Origin: Chrysopilus asiliformis
Taxonomy: Eukaryota > Arthropoda > Insecta > Diptera > Rhagionidae
Length of the DNA: 64,000 nucleotides
Direction of reading: 5' to 3'
Assembly: GCA_964034945.1 (NCBI GenBank)
Contig: OZ035963.1
Coordinates: 38,136,361 to 38,200,360 of the forward strand
This document shows, piece after piece, positions 23,115-33,617 of the stretch (position 1 is its first letter; every line of letters begins with the position of its first letter). Under the pieces are notes generated by a model that ran no database searches, was not told the origin of the DNA, and saw only the letters and a program-made list of their open reading frames with translations. A program made the position numbers and the translations under genes.

Positions 23115-25540
23115 TTTTGGTTCATGATCCTCCCAGCTTCTTTGAATTTCATATCCTGCTCAATTGATTGAAAATGAACATATTTTTTGAAGTTTAGTGA
23201 AATTAACATTGAAATTAAGCCACTGACTACTTGCGTCATTCAGTTGATAATACGAGATAGTGTAAGTTTATAAAGCAATTCCTACACTTGCCAAGTGGTA
23301 TCCGGGTGCCAGTGAAAAATGGCTATAACATGTGAATGTTTTCACACCCGAAAAACCTCTCCAAATAAGTTCAAAGTATGTTTGCTCTATAAGCCAAATT
23401 AATATTAGTAATATTAGTTAGGACTATTTCCGATACCATCGAGGTTGCATCTATTTCATCAATCTATTATATCTGTCGTAAAAGTCCAAAGCAGCTTACA
23501 TCGATTTTCAGGCGGAGCCAAATGCTTGGATTTCGCCTAAAAATCGACAAAAGTGCTTTGAATTTTTGCCTCAGATGCAATGACTGTCTGTCTGTTTGTT
23601 CTAAAATGTTTTATGTTGGTTCAGTGTCACTTAAGAAGAGTCCGGATATCACGTTAAAAATGCAGGAGCTTAGCCCTCGGACGGGATCGGTTCTTGCCAT
23701 CCTCCAAATCACAACCCGGCGTTACAGATGATTTCGTGATGAAAGGGACCATAGCTCATATTCATCATAAAATATAAAAAAGGTTGGTTCACTTACCTTT
23801 TCTTACTTTATCTTATCTAGCTTCGCACCTGTCCTAAATTTAAAACGCTTACAAAACATAAACGAATTTAAAAATCTTGTTATGAAATTCATTCAAATAT
23901 TTAATTACAATTAAATTCATTAAAATCGCTACAAATTTCTTTTATCACACGGTATCATAACAAATAAGGAAAAATAATAATAGTTTTAAATATTATAATT
24001 AGTGAAAAACCAAAATATAATTCTGCTAAAATAATCTCTACAACTAGATACATATATTAATAAAAATCATCATTAAATAAAAAGAAAAAAAGTAATAGAA
24101 TTTATGAAAATTTTCTATAACTTTTCGAGCTCAATATCAATGACTTTTTTCATTAATTCTATGCACTTTTTCGTAAAACTTCTCTACTTCAGCTAGAAAA
24201 TTTAGTTATATATGTAATTTTTTTTTTTTGTATTTTTAGTGCGATAAAACTTTCACTTTTAAACGATAATTTTGTGCTTTCATAAACAATTATCCTTTGA
24301 CACGTGTTTTGAAATTTAAATAAAATGTTTTTGACAACAAAATTGGGCACATAACATACAGCTCTATGGCTAATTGTGCAGCACGTGAATTTTCAAAGGG
24401 AACGCAAAGTACGAGTAAATATATTAAATATGGATCCCTAAATACTACCTACATCCACCCGAAAACAAAAACAAAAATCATGTTTTCGGCAAGTTTCTTT
24501 CCTCAAAAAAATGGGATGTGACACGGAGTAAAGTGAGAAAGGTAGCAGTTAGAGACTACAAAATGAGATTCTAGAATGCTGAATCCAGAATATTATGTTG
24601 CCAATGGTGTGTTCTTATACTGAGAATTATCCCTTAGGATAACATTTTGTGGTGATGTTCATCCTTTTTTCTCACCCCATAAATGAAATATATCTCGCAT
24701 TTCTGTGTACATAAGAACGCCGCGTTATCGTCATTCTGAGTTGATGAGGGTTACGACGTAGATTCAGCATTGAAATGGATTGGGGTGGGTAGTGATGGGT
24801 GGTTGGTAATGGAAAAACCAAGGGAAGAGCAAGTATTATATCTATAGATGTCATTAAGTGTAGTATAGATTGTTCGAGGGAAGCTCTTTTTTATGTTATG
24901 AACAGATCCTGGCCGTCCGCCCCCATCTAAAATAAAATCTATTCTTTTGGTCTTATGTATGCTATACTGTAAATTTTGTGTTTTGGTTGTGTATATCCTT
25001 GTGACGTGGTCGTCGCTTAGAGAGGATTTTCACGTGTCTCTCTCTTTCTATTCTTTTTGCCGTAGAGATACAGGATACAGGAATGGATATGATGGCCCAA
25101 CGGTGAGGTAATTGAATAGAGCCGTTGAAAAGGGTCTGCGTTGTCATAGCAACGCCACTCTACGTGTCGAAGTCTGGTGTTGGCTGCCATATTTGCTCGT
25201 AGTCACCCTTGTTCGGTTGTGATACATACCCTGCTTCATCTAGATAAAGATTTTATATCTATACATGGTATGGAATAAAGGTCAAAAAGAAAGAAAAGAG
25301 ACAGACAGCGAGAGTGAAATACGGATAATAAAAATGCTTTTCATTCTTTTTCTTTAGGATAAAGATGTTTGCACCCTAGATTGTTGATAAAAATTGTTAA
25401 ATTTGCAAAAAGTTCACTTTTTTTGAATTTCAGGTGGAGCCACTAGAGGCTCGTATTTCGTATTAATTTTCTAGTCGTACATACTTTTGCTAAAAAAGTT
25501 TTAAAAATTTCTTACACGTTGATCAAAACATTTTTAAATT
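23115..25540. other. Less repetitive sequence, no gene accepted
   Basis: A 23.5-kb segment contains a hairpin of TCGATTTTCAGGCG with CGCCTAAAAATCGA (about 23500-23547). 24540-25330 is less AT-rich and seems free of the window's common repeats; minus frames of 60-61 codons there show no family. If a missed host exon exists outside the POP4 end, this is a reasonable place to look. Confidence 0.3.
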
Positions 25541-25552
25541 TTACATACTAAA

Positions 25553-25860
25553 GCGTGTTTTTTAAGAGTGTCCGAAAAATAAATGTAAATAACAATACAC
25601 AACATAGGCTTTTAATCAAAAAAATGATTTTATTTGACAGATAATCATTTATCATTTAAATATGATTTCGGGCATATGAGCACCACGACAAAGCGAATCA
25701 TGTTGGTTTTTCGACCACTTTTCGAGCATCTGCAATGACTCGCCGTATGTTGTCTTACAAAGAGTCAATCGTTTCTAGTTTATCCACGCCAACAAGCGAT
25801 TTCAGGTACCCCAAGCGATTTCAGGTGGCGAATTTGCAGGTCCTATTCTTGAAATTACTC
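25553..25860 (-). pseudogene. Mariner-like transposase, C-terminal remnant
   Basis: On the minus strand the remnant reads RRVIADARKVV and, in another frame, CRGAHMPEIIFK, matching the end of the transposase at 37.9-38.6 kb (RGGHIPEIIFK) and the close of the one at 33.7 kb. It finishes with a terminus whose inverse is AGCGTGTTTTTTAAGAGTG (25553 onward), comparable to GGGTGTTTTTTTAAGCCC at the other element's end. The catalytic region is absent and frames are broken. Confidence 0.6.
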
Positions 25861-25901
25861 TCACATCAAAAATTCATCCGAATTAAATTCTTCCGCATTT
25901 T

Positions 25902-26474
25902 TATACCCGTATGGTGAAACCAAAGGGTATATTAGATTTGCCTTACTGTTTGTAACGTCAAGATCCCGTTATCACACACAAAAATGAATTACACCAGTGT
26001 GTTTAGAATGATAAAAAAAATTAATTTTGCATGTCCGTCCGTTCGTCCGTTTGTCCGTCCGTCTCTCCGTCCGTCTGTGGCGCGGATTGCGGGCGCACGG
26101 ATTGAGCTAGAGACTTGAAATTTTGCATAGATCAGTTTTTCGTAAAATGCGAGGCTAAGTTCGTTAATGGGCAAAAATGGACCATTAGGGGGGGTCCCCT
26201 CATACGAACGAAAATGTTTTTTGCGAATATCTCAAAAACGGTGCATCTTATCAAAAAAGCGTAAAAATAAAAGTTATTTAGGATATGATTCTAAATAAAA
26301 CTCCCATACATCAAAATCCGATTGGAATAAATTTTAAAATATCTTATTGAAAAGTTTTTACTTCAAATTGGAATTTTGATACAACTGTTCGCTGTCCAAT
26401 TAAACTTCGAACAATGCCATATCACCATACGGGTTTTCAATAATTGCCAGGTTGGCAATTATAGCTTTTGTTAA
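25902..26474 (+). mobile_element. DINE-like element, copy D (complete)
   Basis: Complete copy from TATACCCGTATGGTGAAACC to the closing ATTGCCAGGTTGGCAATTAT. Contains the CCGTCCGT microsatellite (26035-26078), GCGCGGATTGCGGGCGCACG and TCACCATACGGGT near 26421. It lies directly beside the mariner remnant. A short unrelated tail then leads to the hairpin element at 26640. Confidence 0.82.
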
Positions 26475-26639
26475 GTTATATATATAGATTTAGCGTTTCG
26501 TGATGGTGTCGGAGCGAAACCGTATTGTGGGTTATTATCATGATTTTTTTTGTTTCTTTGCTTTCATTTTATTTTTTGTTATAATAAATGTCTATGAGAT
26601 TACTCTATATGACTATATATAAAAAAAAAAAATTTTTTT

Positions 26640-26855
26640 TAAATTTTATTAAAAAAATGCACTAAAAAGAAAAAAATAATTTTCTAGACGCTGTGCATCA
26701 CAAATATAAAAGCTTTTAAAAAGCGAGATAAATGTTTGTTTTATTGTTTTATGCTTTATCTCGCTTTTTAAAAGCTTTTATATTTGTGATACACAGCGTC
26801 CAGAAAATTAGTTTTTTTCTTTTTAGTACATTTTTTTTAATAAAAGCTTTTTTTT
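26640..26855. repeat. Long hairpin (element I)
   Basis: Arms of ~95-100 bp flank a ~23-bp loop (ATGTTTGTTTTATTGTTTT region). Arm landmarks are AAAGCGAGATAAA / TTTATCTCGCTTT, GACGCTGTG.ATCACAAATAT / ATATTTGTGATACACAGCGTC and TTTTTAGTACATT. A transcript would fold into a long stem. Confidence 0.85.
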
Positions 26856-26934
26856 AAAAAAAATTTTTTTATTTTTTTTATTTTGTTCTTTTTAGTCTTC
26901 GAATATATAGCTTTACATTTGAGATGTCCTTACA

Positions 26935-27945
26935 GGCTTTTTAACTTGAGAATCGTATTCAGCGAACCCCAAAACCCGCAGAATATATTTTTTCCCGGAA
27001 CAATTGAGAAAAAGGATAATCACGTTATCCTTATAGGACCTTCCGTTGTCATTACAGACTTTTTATTCTGGGGCGAGCCCAAAAACCCCAGAATGGATTT
27101 TTTTTCTGGAAAATTTGGAGAAAAGGATAATCACGTTATCCTTCCAGGACATTCCGTTATCCTTACAGACTTTTTGATGACAGATTCGGATTCAGCGACC
27201 CCAAAAACCCCAGAATAGATTTTTTCCCGGAAAATTTGGAGAAAAGGATAATCACGTTATCCTTACAGGAACTTCCGTTATCCTTACAGACTTTTTAATG
27301 ACAGATTCGGATTCAGCGACCCCAAAAACCCCCAGGATAGATTTTTTTCCGGAAAATTTGGAGAAAAGGATAATCATGTTATCCTTACAGGACCTTCCGT
27401 TATCCTTACAGACTTTTTAATGACAGATTCGGATTCAGCGACCTCAAAACCCCCAGAATAAATTTTTTTCCGGAAAATTTGGAGAAAAGGATAATCACGT
27501 TATCCTTCCAGGACATTCCGTTATCCTTACAGACTTTTTGATGACAGATTCGGATTCAGCGACCCCAAAAAACCCCAGAATAGATTTTTTTCTGTAAAAT
27601 TTGGAGAAAAGGATAATCACGTTATCCTTACAGGACCTTCCGTTATCCTTACGGACTTTTTAATGACAGATTCGGATTCAGCGACCTCAAAACCCCCAGA
27701 ATAGATTTTTTTCCGGAAAATTTGGAGAAAAGGATAATCACGTTATCCTTCCAGGACATTCCGTTATCCTTACAGACTTTTTGATGACAGATTCGGATTC
27801 AGCGACCCCAAAAAACCCCAGAATAGATTTTTTTCTGGAAAATTTGGAGAAAAGGATAATCACGTTATCCTTACAGGACCTTCCGTTATCCTTACGGACT
27901 TTTTAATGACAGATTCGGATTCAGCGAGCCCAAAAACCCCCAGTG
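26935..27945 (+). repeat. ~121-bp tandem array I, with a 242-bp dimer pattern
   Basis: ACAGATTCGGATTCAGCGA recurs at about 27179, 27301, 27423, 27544, 27665, 27787 and 27909, preceded by two degenerate units. Each unit has AAGGATAA and TTATCCTT arms around a 5-base loop, followed by CCTTCCGTTATCCTTAC. Units alternate between CCAGGACATTCCG..TTTTTGATG and ACAGGACCTTCCG..TTTTTAATG types; the block 27440-27680 is repeated almost exactly at 27682-27925. Confidence 0.9.
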
Positions 27946-28836
27946 TTAATTCCTTTTTATTTTGTTTTTATTTTTAATTAAAATTATGTTACAATCAAAA
28001 AACGACTTTTAAAATATTTTATAACTGGTTTTATTAAAGTCTGGAAATTAACTGATAATAAAAATTAAAAAATCTGACAACATTAAAATTTCACTTACTT
28101 GATATTTAACAATTTTTAATAGGAAGTGTTTATTTATGTTTTGATGTTATTTTTTAAAATGTAGAAATATGAATAACACTACACCCAGGATAGATTTTTT
28201 TCCAGAAAATTTGCAGAAAAGGATAATCACGTTATCCTCACAGGACCTTGCCTTATCCTTACAAGGACGAAGTAGAGAAAATATTGTATTGTCATCGGAC
28301 TTATATAAGTGTACAAAATTTCAAGTGAATCGGATGAGTTCAAGTGGGTCAAAATTTGATTGCAAGATTTGACCCCGACAAACAAACAGACAAGATAGCG
28401 AGCTAAATAAAAGCTTTTAATAAATAAATATTTTTGTTGTTGTGTTTATAATTAGTAACAGTGCTGTAAAATATTATAGGTTATCCTGCGAACTTATAAC
28501 AATTAGTGATTTATTTAAAAAAAAATAGGTATTCATCAATACCCCAATTTACTTTAACATCTAAGATAGGGGAAAACATAAAAATCACAACTTTCGGGGA
28601 ACCAAAAAAAATAGTTTCAAAATTCGTTCCAATTGTTTAGATCGTATAAAATCTTGCCAAGTTATTAAAAATAACGAAATTAAAAAAAAAAAAGTTCAAA
28701 GTAAATTCATCAATATATTCATCACCCTTTTTAAACTCATTCATAACTCTGGGGTACTTCTAGTGAACCTAAGTACATCAAATTTGACAGCAAGGTTGCT
28801 GATAACAAAATCAATTTGGAAAAAAAAATAAAAAAA

Positions 28837-29076
28837 AATTTTTAAAAAAAAGCTTTTATTAAAAAAGAATGCACTAAAAAGAAAAAAATAATTTTCTGGA
28901 CGCTGTGTATCACAAATATAAAAGCTTTTTAAAAGCGAGATAAATTTTTATTTTATTGTTTTATGCTTTATCTCGCTTTTTAAAAGCTTTTATATTCGTG
29001 ATACACAGCGTCCAGAAAATTATTTTTTTCTTTTTAGTGCATTCTTTTTTAATAAAAGCTTTTTTTAAAAAAAATT
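28837..29076. repeat. Long hairpin (element II)
   Basis: Arms of ~108 bp (28837-28944 and 28967-29076) with a ~22-bp AT loop and few mismatches. Arm landmarks: AGCTTTTATTAAAAAAGAATG, CACTAAAAAGAAAAAAATAAT, GACGCTGTGTATCACAAAT, AAAAGCGAGATAAA and their inverses. Confidence 0.9.
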
Positions 29077-29159
29077 TTTTTTATTTTTTTTATTTTGTTC
29101 TTTTTAGTCTTCGAATATATATCCTTACATTTGAGATGTCCTTACAGGCTTTTTAACTT

Positions 29160-30115
29160 GAGAATCGTATTCAGCGACCCCAAAAACCCCCAGAATATAT
29201 TTTTTTCCGCAAAATTTGGAGAAAGGGATAATCACGTTATCCTTACAGGACCTTCCGTTATCCTTACAGACTTTTTAATGACAGATTCGGATTCAGCGAC
29301 CTCAAAACCCCCAGAATAGATTTTTTTCCGGAAAATTTGGAGAAAAGGATAATCACGTTATCCTTACAGGACCTTCCGTTATCCTTACTGACTTTTTAAT
29401 GACAGATTCGGATTCAGCGACCACAAAAAACCCCCAGAATAGATTTTTTCCGGAAAATTTGGAGAAAAGGATAATCACGTTATCCTTACAGGACCTTCCG
29501 TTATCCTTACAGACTTTTTAATGACAGATTCGGATTCAGCGACCTCAAAAACCCCCAGAATAGATTTTTTTCCGGAAAATTTGGAGAAAAGGATAATCAT
29601 GTTATCCTTACAGGACCTTCCGTTATCCTTACTGACTTTTTAATGACAGATTCGGATTCAGCGACCTCAAAACCCCCAGAATAGATTTTTTTCCGGAAAA
29701 TTTGGAGAAAAGGATAATCACGTTATCCTTACAGGACCTTCCGTTATCCTTACTGACTTTTTAATGACAGATTCGGATTCAGCGACCCCAAAAACCCCCA
29801 GAATAGTTTTTTTTCCGGAAAATTTGGAGAATAGGATAATCACGTTATCCTTACAGGACCTTCCGTTATCCTTACTGACTTTTTAATGACAGATTCGGAT
29901 TCAGCGACCCCAAAAAACCCCCAGAATAGATTTTTTCCGGAAAATTTGGAGAAAAGGATAATCACGTTATCCTTACAGGACCTTCCGTTATCCTTACTGA
30001 CTTTTTAATGACAGATTCGGATTCAGCGACCCCAAAAACCCTCAGAATAGATTTTTTTCCGGAAAATTTGGAGAAAAGGATAATCACTTTATCCTTACAG
30101 GACCTTCCGTTATCC
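29160..30115 (+). repeat. ~121-bp tandem array II
   Basis: ACAGATTCGGATTCAGCGA recurs at about 29281, 29402, 29524, 29645, 29766, 29889 and 30010, giving a period of 121-123 bp, plus one degenerate leading unit. Several successive units share TTACTGACTTTTTAATGAC, unlike array I (TTACAGAC/TTACGGAC), so the arrays were amplified or homogenised separately. Confidence 0.9.
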
Positions 30116-30233
30116 TTACAAGGACGAAGTAGTGAAAATATTGTATTGTCATCGGACTTATATAAGTGTACAAAATTTCAAGTCAATCGGACAAGTGGAA
30201 GTGGGTCAAAATTTGATTGCAAGATTTGACCCC

Positions 30234-30237
<4 letters not shown>

Positions 30238-30293
<56 letters not shown>

Positions 30294-30296
30294 GCC

Positions 30297-30328
<32 letters not shown>
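30238..30328 (+). repeat. (CAGA)n microsatellite
   Basis: About 90 bp of CAGA/GACA tetramers with a single interruption (CAGCCAGA). It is part of the 3' module of element II; shorter CAGA tracts sit at the same place in the related elements. The RQTDRQTD frame across it is an artefact. Confidence 0.95.
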
Positions 30329-30334
<6 letters not shown>

Positions 30335-30673
30335 GCGAGCTAAATAAAAGCTTTTAAAAAACAAAAAATTTTGAATTTGCTCAAGCAGGTGAACCAAGAG
30401 TACAACAAAGTGGGATAAAAAAGTTTAATTTTTTAGCAACAGAACAAAATTTATAAAATTCGCTCCAAATGTCCAGGCCCGTAAAAAATTAGCAGGTACA
30501 GGTTAAAGTTATTGGAGATCGTAAAGAAAGTGTAAATAATCCCTGTACTTTCTAAATTGGAAATTATACTTGAACCGTGGTTGTGTGTATAGGATATATA
30601 GTTTGTCTTACTTATTCTTTAATATAAAAAGTATAAAATAAATAAATAATTTAAAAAAAGGGTACAAGTAAAT

Positions 30674-32102
30674 GAGGTGGCCAGATGCAAAACTCGCCTA
30701 CTCCATGTCAAACGATTTCGAATTATTAGCAAAAGACTGATTTTGTAATGAAAAAGTGAACTTATGTCCGTATGTTATTTTTTTTATTTTTACTTATTAT
30801 TAGAGTAAAGGAATGTTAGAAGCTCAAAAATCCTGGAGTTGTATTAAAGACGTAATAATAAAACAAAATATGGAATTGATCAGTTTTGGTCAGTATTAAT
30901 GAAATAGATCACTTTTGAACAACTTTTCGTTGGAATAGGCAACTTTTGTATAATTTATTTTTTCAATTAAGTAGGCATATGGATAGAAGATGGATAAAAA
31001 CCAGTATTGTGTGAATAAACTTTAATAAATTCCATTTTTAAAGTGAACAGAAACATAAATTTCATTTTGTACAACCAAAAAAAAATTCTATTAATAACGA
31101 AACAAAAAATCAACAAAACGTTAAAATTCATTTTTTGCAATAATCGCATCTCTTTTGCTTCTGTTATTGTGGCTTACGCGATCACCCCCTTGTCTTTCAA
31201 CAGGTACACTGCCTGATTTTAAATTATTTTTGCAGATTAGTCTCACTCGTTCCTTGGAGATTTGTAATATCCCTAAAAATGTTTTCTGGCATACTCGTGC
31301 AATATCGCCGTTGTACTTTCTTATGTAAAAATCAACGGTCATTTCTTTACGGGAGCCCATTTTTCGTGATCTATCCGTTCGTTTTGGTGGAGTTACGCGA
31401 CACATGCTTAAGATATAAGCATCTTGGTTTATTTTATCCCGGTGACTGTAAAACTCGTTCGAAAATCGCAACATATCCGAACTGTTTATTTTGTTGCACT
31501 TTTATGTTGTTCCTTTGTGAGTGTATTTTGGTTTCTGTGGAAGCTTTTTCCTGGCGTAGCTAAAATTTTGAAATGGAAACAAAATAACAGCTAGAGACAA
31601 AAAAAGTTTACCGGTTCTGTTTATCTTTGATTCGTTTCCTTTCCTTCGGATATGATTTGCGTTTTCGGGTTTGAGCCTCAAATACTTGTTGACAATGCTC
31701 CCTTGATTCCATTTTTTAAATATTTTACAAAAATCCACAAAATACTCGTTTAAATAATAAAACTTATTGCACAGTTCCTAAAAATACGGCCGTTGCACTC
31801 GATGGTCACTGGCCAAATGACATAACATAAATGAAACGTCAAAAAAAAGCGCGAAATAATGCTGGAATAGACGTGTTTTGTTCAGAACTTGGAATAGACA
31901 TGTTTTGCGTGGAACATATAATTGGAATAGACAAGTTTTGAAAAAAATCGCTCTTTTCAAACGTGAAAAAAGTGGGGAAAAGAAAACTTATGCTACAAGC
32001 GGATGGTTTTAATAGATTTGTTTCAACCTTTTTAATAAAATAACATCATTATCCCCATTTTTTTCAAAAGTGGAGTAGGCGAGTTTTGCATCTGGGCACC
32101 TC
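30674..32102 (-). mobile_element. 1.43-kb DNA transposon with 4-bp duplication and spliced gene (Sola-like?)
   Basis: Terminal inverted repeats start GAGGTGGCCAGATGCAAAAC (left) and GAGGTGCCCAGATGCAAAAC (right, inverted) and extend 32 bp with one mismatch. AAAT flanks both sides (30670-30673 and 32103-32106). Subterminal copies of GGARTAGRCRNGTTTTG occur at both ends (about 30933 and, inverted in sense, 31849, 31889, 31932, 32073), likely transposase-binding sites. A minus-strand gene (31121-31712) sits inside. 4-bp duplications occur in Sola and a few other superfamilies; the assignment is tentative. The catalytic part of any transposase is missing, so this is a truncated or nonautonomous copy. 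Confidence 0.75.
31121..31712 (-). pseudogene. Transposon-borne gene, N-terminal domain of an uncharacterised insect multicopy family
   Basis: Two exons: 31712-31612 (starting MESREHCQQVFEAQTRKRK, basic) and 31559-31121, separated by a 52-bp intron (GTAAAC..TTTTAG). Exon 2 continues in the same frame with one in-frame TAA near 31503, then KCNKINSSDMLRFSNEFYS, RVTPPKRTDRSRKMGSRKE, ARVCQKTFLGILQISKERV and SVPVERQGGDRVSHNNRSK. From memory, insect genomes hold many uncharacterised proteins with the same order: Cys-containing segment, KKR-rich patch, '(V)CKTFFLxxLGISxxRV' and 'GxxxxxxRGxxxxxN'. These often look transposon-encoded. Here it ends soon after (NEF stop), so only the N-terminal, probably DNA-binding, part is present. 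It lies centrally between the inverted repeats at 30674 and 32102. Confidence 0.55.
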
Positions 32103-32106
32103 AAAT

Positions 32107-32643
32107 ACAATATTAGATTTGTCCAAGTCAGATCCAAACCCAGTTAGAAAATAGGATAATAAACACACATGCGCAATATGGTGGATCGCAATTTTTGTCG
32201 AATTTTGAAATTGGCGGAAGTTTTAGCTCCATCGAAGGTCATCTTCAGATCCCGCTTTTCATTTGAAAATGTGGCAATCAACTAAATATTGGGGTGAGTC
32301 ATAGTCATAGAAAAGCGAAATTATGTAAACTTTAGATATTGATAACTCCTAAACAGCTCAACCGAAGGTCGAATTGACCATTTTGGAAAGAATATTACAT
32401 TGAAACCTCGATACCCTATATTGATATCAAGCCAGGGAGGTACAGAGTATCAAGGAGTATGCAAGAAGAAATAGAATATTGTTATGGCTTCTATTATAAA
32501 TAACATATAATATATTGTTTAAATCTTTTATTCATTTATACATTTGATGTTTCATCCAAATCGGACCTTCAGTTTTCATGTAATTGTGAAAAACACTTTT
32601 TTGCATGAAACCTCTCATAAAACCAGATTACTGTCCAAATAAA
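32107..32643. other. No gene seen
   Basis: AT-rich. TTGAAACCTCGATACCCTAT near 32400 may be an old pogo-type terminus. Nothing else recognised. Confidence 0.3.
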
Positions 32644-33184
32644 ACATTACAAAAGCTATAATTGCCAATCTGGCAATTATTGAAACCCCGTATCGTGATA
32701 TTCGTGTCAAAATTCGAACAGTTGTACCAAAATTCCACTTTGAGTCATACTTTCCAATAAGATTTTGATGTATTGGAGTTTTATGTAGAATCATATCCTA
32801 AATAACTTTTGTTCTTGGAATTTTTTGATAAAATTCACCGTTTTTGAGATATTCAGAAAAAAAGTTTTCGTTCGTATGGGGGGTACCCCCCCTAATAGTC
32901 CATTTTTTCCCATTAACGAACTTAGCCTCACATTTTCCGAAAAACGGTGCGCCCGCAATCCGCGCCACAGACAGCTCAATCCGTGCGCCCGCAATCCGCG
33001 CCACAGACAGACGGACAGACATACGGACAGACAGACGGACGGACGGACGTACATGCCAAAATTAATTATTTTTATCATTCTAAACACACTGGTGTAATTC
33101 ATTTTTGTGTGTGATTACGGGATCTTGGCGTTACAAACGGTAAGGCAAAGTTAATATACCCTTTGGTTTCACCATACGGGTATA
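32644..33184 (-). mobile_element. DINE-like element, copy E (reverse, with internal duplication)
   Basis: Reverse-oriented copy closing with CACCATACGGGTATA at 33170-33184. The GC-rich word GTGCGCCCGCAATCCGCGCC is present twice in tandem (about 32948 and 32985), separated by ACAGACAGCTCAATCC. This looks like slippage or unequal exchange that replaced the usual CAAAATTTCAAGTC core. Confidence 0.8.
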
Positions 33185-33186
33185 AT

Positions 33187-33475
33187 AATTTTTGCATCTC
33201 CGTCCGTCTGTCTGTCTGTGGCACGGATTGCGGCCGCACGCATTAAGCTACACACCGGAAATTTTGCGCAGATCCGTTTTTCGTAAAATGTGAGGCTAAG
33301 TTCGTTAATGGGCAAAAATGGACCATTATAGGGGGTACCCCCCATACGAATGAAAACGTTTTTTGCGAATATCTCAAAAACGGTGCATCTTATCAAAAAA
33401 CTCCAAGAACAAAAGTTATTTAGGATAGGATTCTACATAAAACTCTAATACATCAAAATCCGATTGGAATAAATA
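33187..33475 (+). mobile_element. DINE-like element, copy F (partial, head-to-head with E)
   Basis: Starts within the family at TTTTGCATCTCCGTCCGTC and continues to CCGATTGGAATAAATAC, in the opposite orientation to copy E and directly touching its 5' end. It lacks the first ~130 bp and the last ~170 bp. The pair may derive from one insertion that formed an inverted dimer, or from insertion of one copy into another. Confidence 0.75.
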
Positions 33476-33617
33476 CGAACTATATTTCCTAATACTTTTT
33501 TTATGTAACGAAATTTAGATTTTATGACGTCCACATAAGATTTCAATCAACCATAAAATTTTGTCAACGAGCTGACCGACAAAAGATAAATTCGATTGAA
33601 CTTTTTACGACGACATA

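Larger units (their letters stand above)
26640..28415 (+). mobile_element. Hairpin-plus-array element I (interrupted)
   Basis: Order: long hairpin (26640-26855), linker with TTCGAATATATAGCTTTACATTTG, ~121-bp array (26935-27945), a 240-bp AT-rich non-matching stretch (27946-28180), one more unit, then the family tail ACAAAATTTCAAGTGAATCGG, GGGTCAAAATTTGATTGCAAG, a short CAGA tract and GATAGCGAGCTAAATAAAAG. The element has AAAAGCTTTTATT at the left and AATAAAAGCTTTT at the right, short inverted ends. It carries no gene; frames through the array are repeat translations. Compare elements II (28837) and III (53500). Confidence 0.75.
28837..30357 (+). mobile_element. Hairpin-plus-array element II (most complete)
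   Basis: Uninterrupted layout: hairpin 28837-29076, linker, array 29160-30115, then AAGGACGAAGTAGTGAAAAT, ATTGTATTGTCATCGGAC, ACAAAATTTCAAGTCAATCGG, a long CAGA microsatellite (30238-30328) and the end GATAGCGAGCTAAATAAAAG. No coding capacity. The 5' hairpin, internal tandem units, conserved core, microsatellite and 3' end parallel the DINE-like copies, so Helentron-type mobilisation is a reasonable but unproven inference. Confidence 0.78.

Noticed and set aside
26935..30115. CRISPR-like direct repeats
   Set aside because: Units of ~121 bp are contiguous, with no unique spacers, in clearly eukaryotic DNA; this is a minisatellite inside a mobile element.
26883..30229. Open frames with repeated 'FGEKDNHVILTGPSVILTDF' type peptides
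   Set aside because: They follow the 121-bp repeat phase and break between units; the peptide repeats because the DNA does.
32791..33102. Arg/Asp/Thr/Gln-rich open frames (RTDRQTD)
   Set aside because: Microsatellite translation within DINE-like copies; the same peptide appears at 16765-17102 and 26000.
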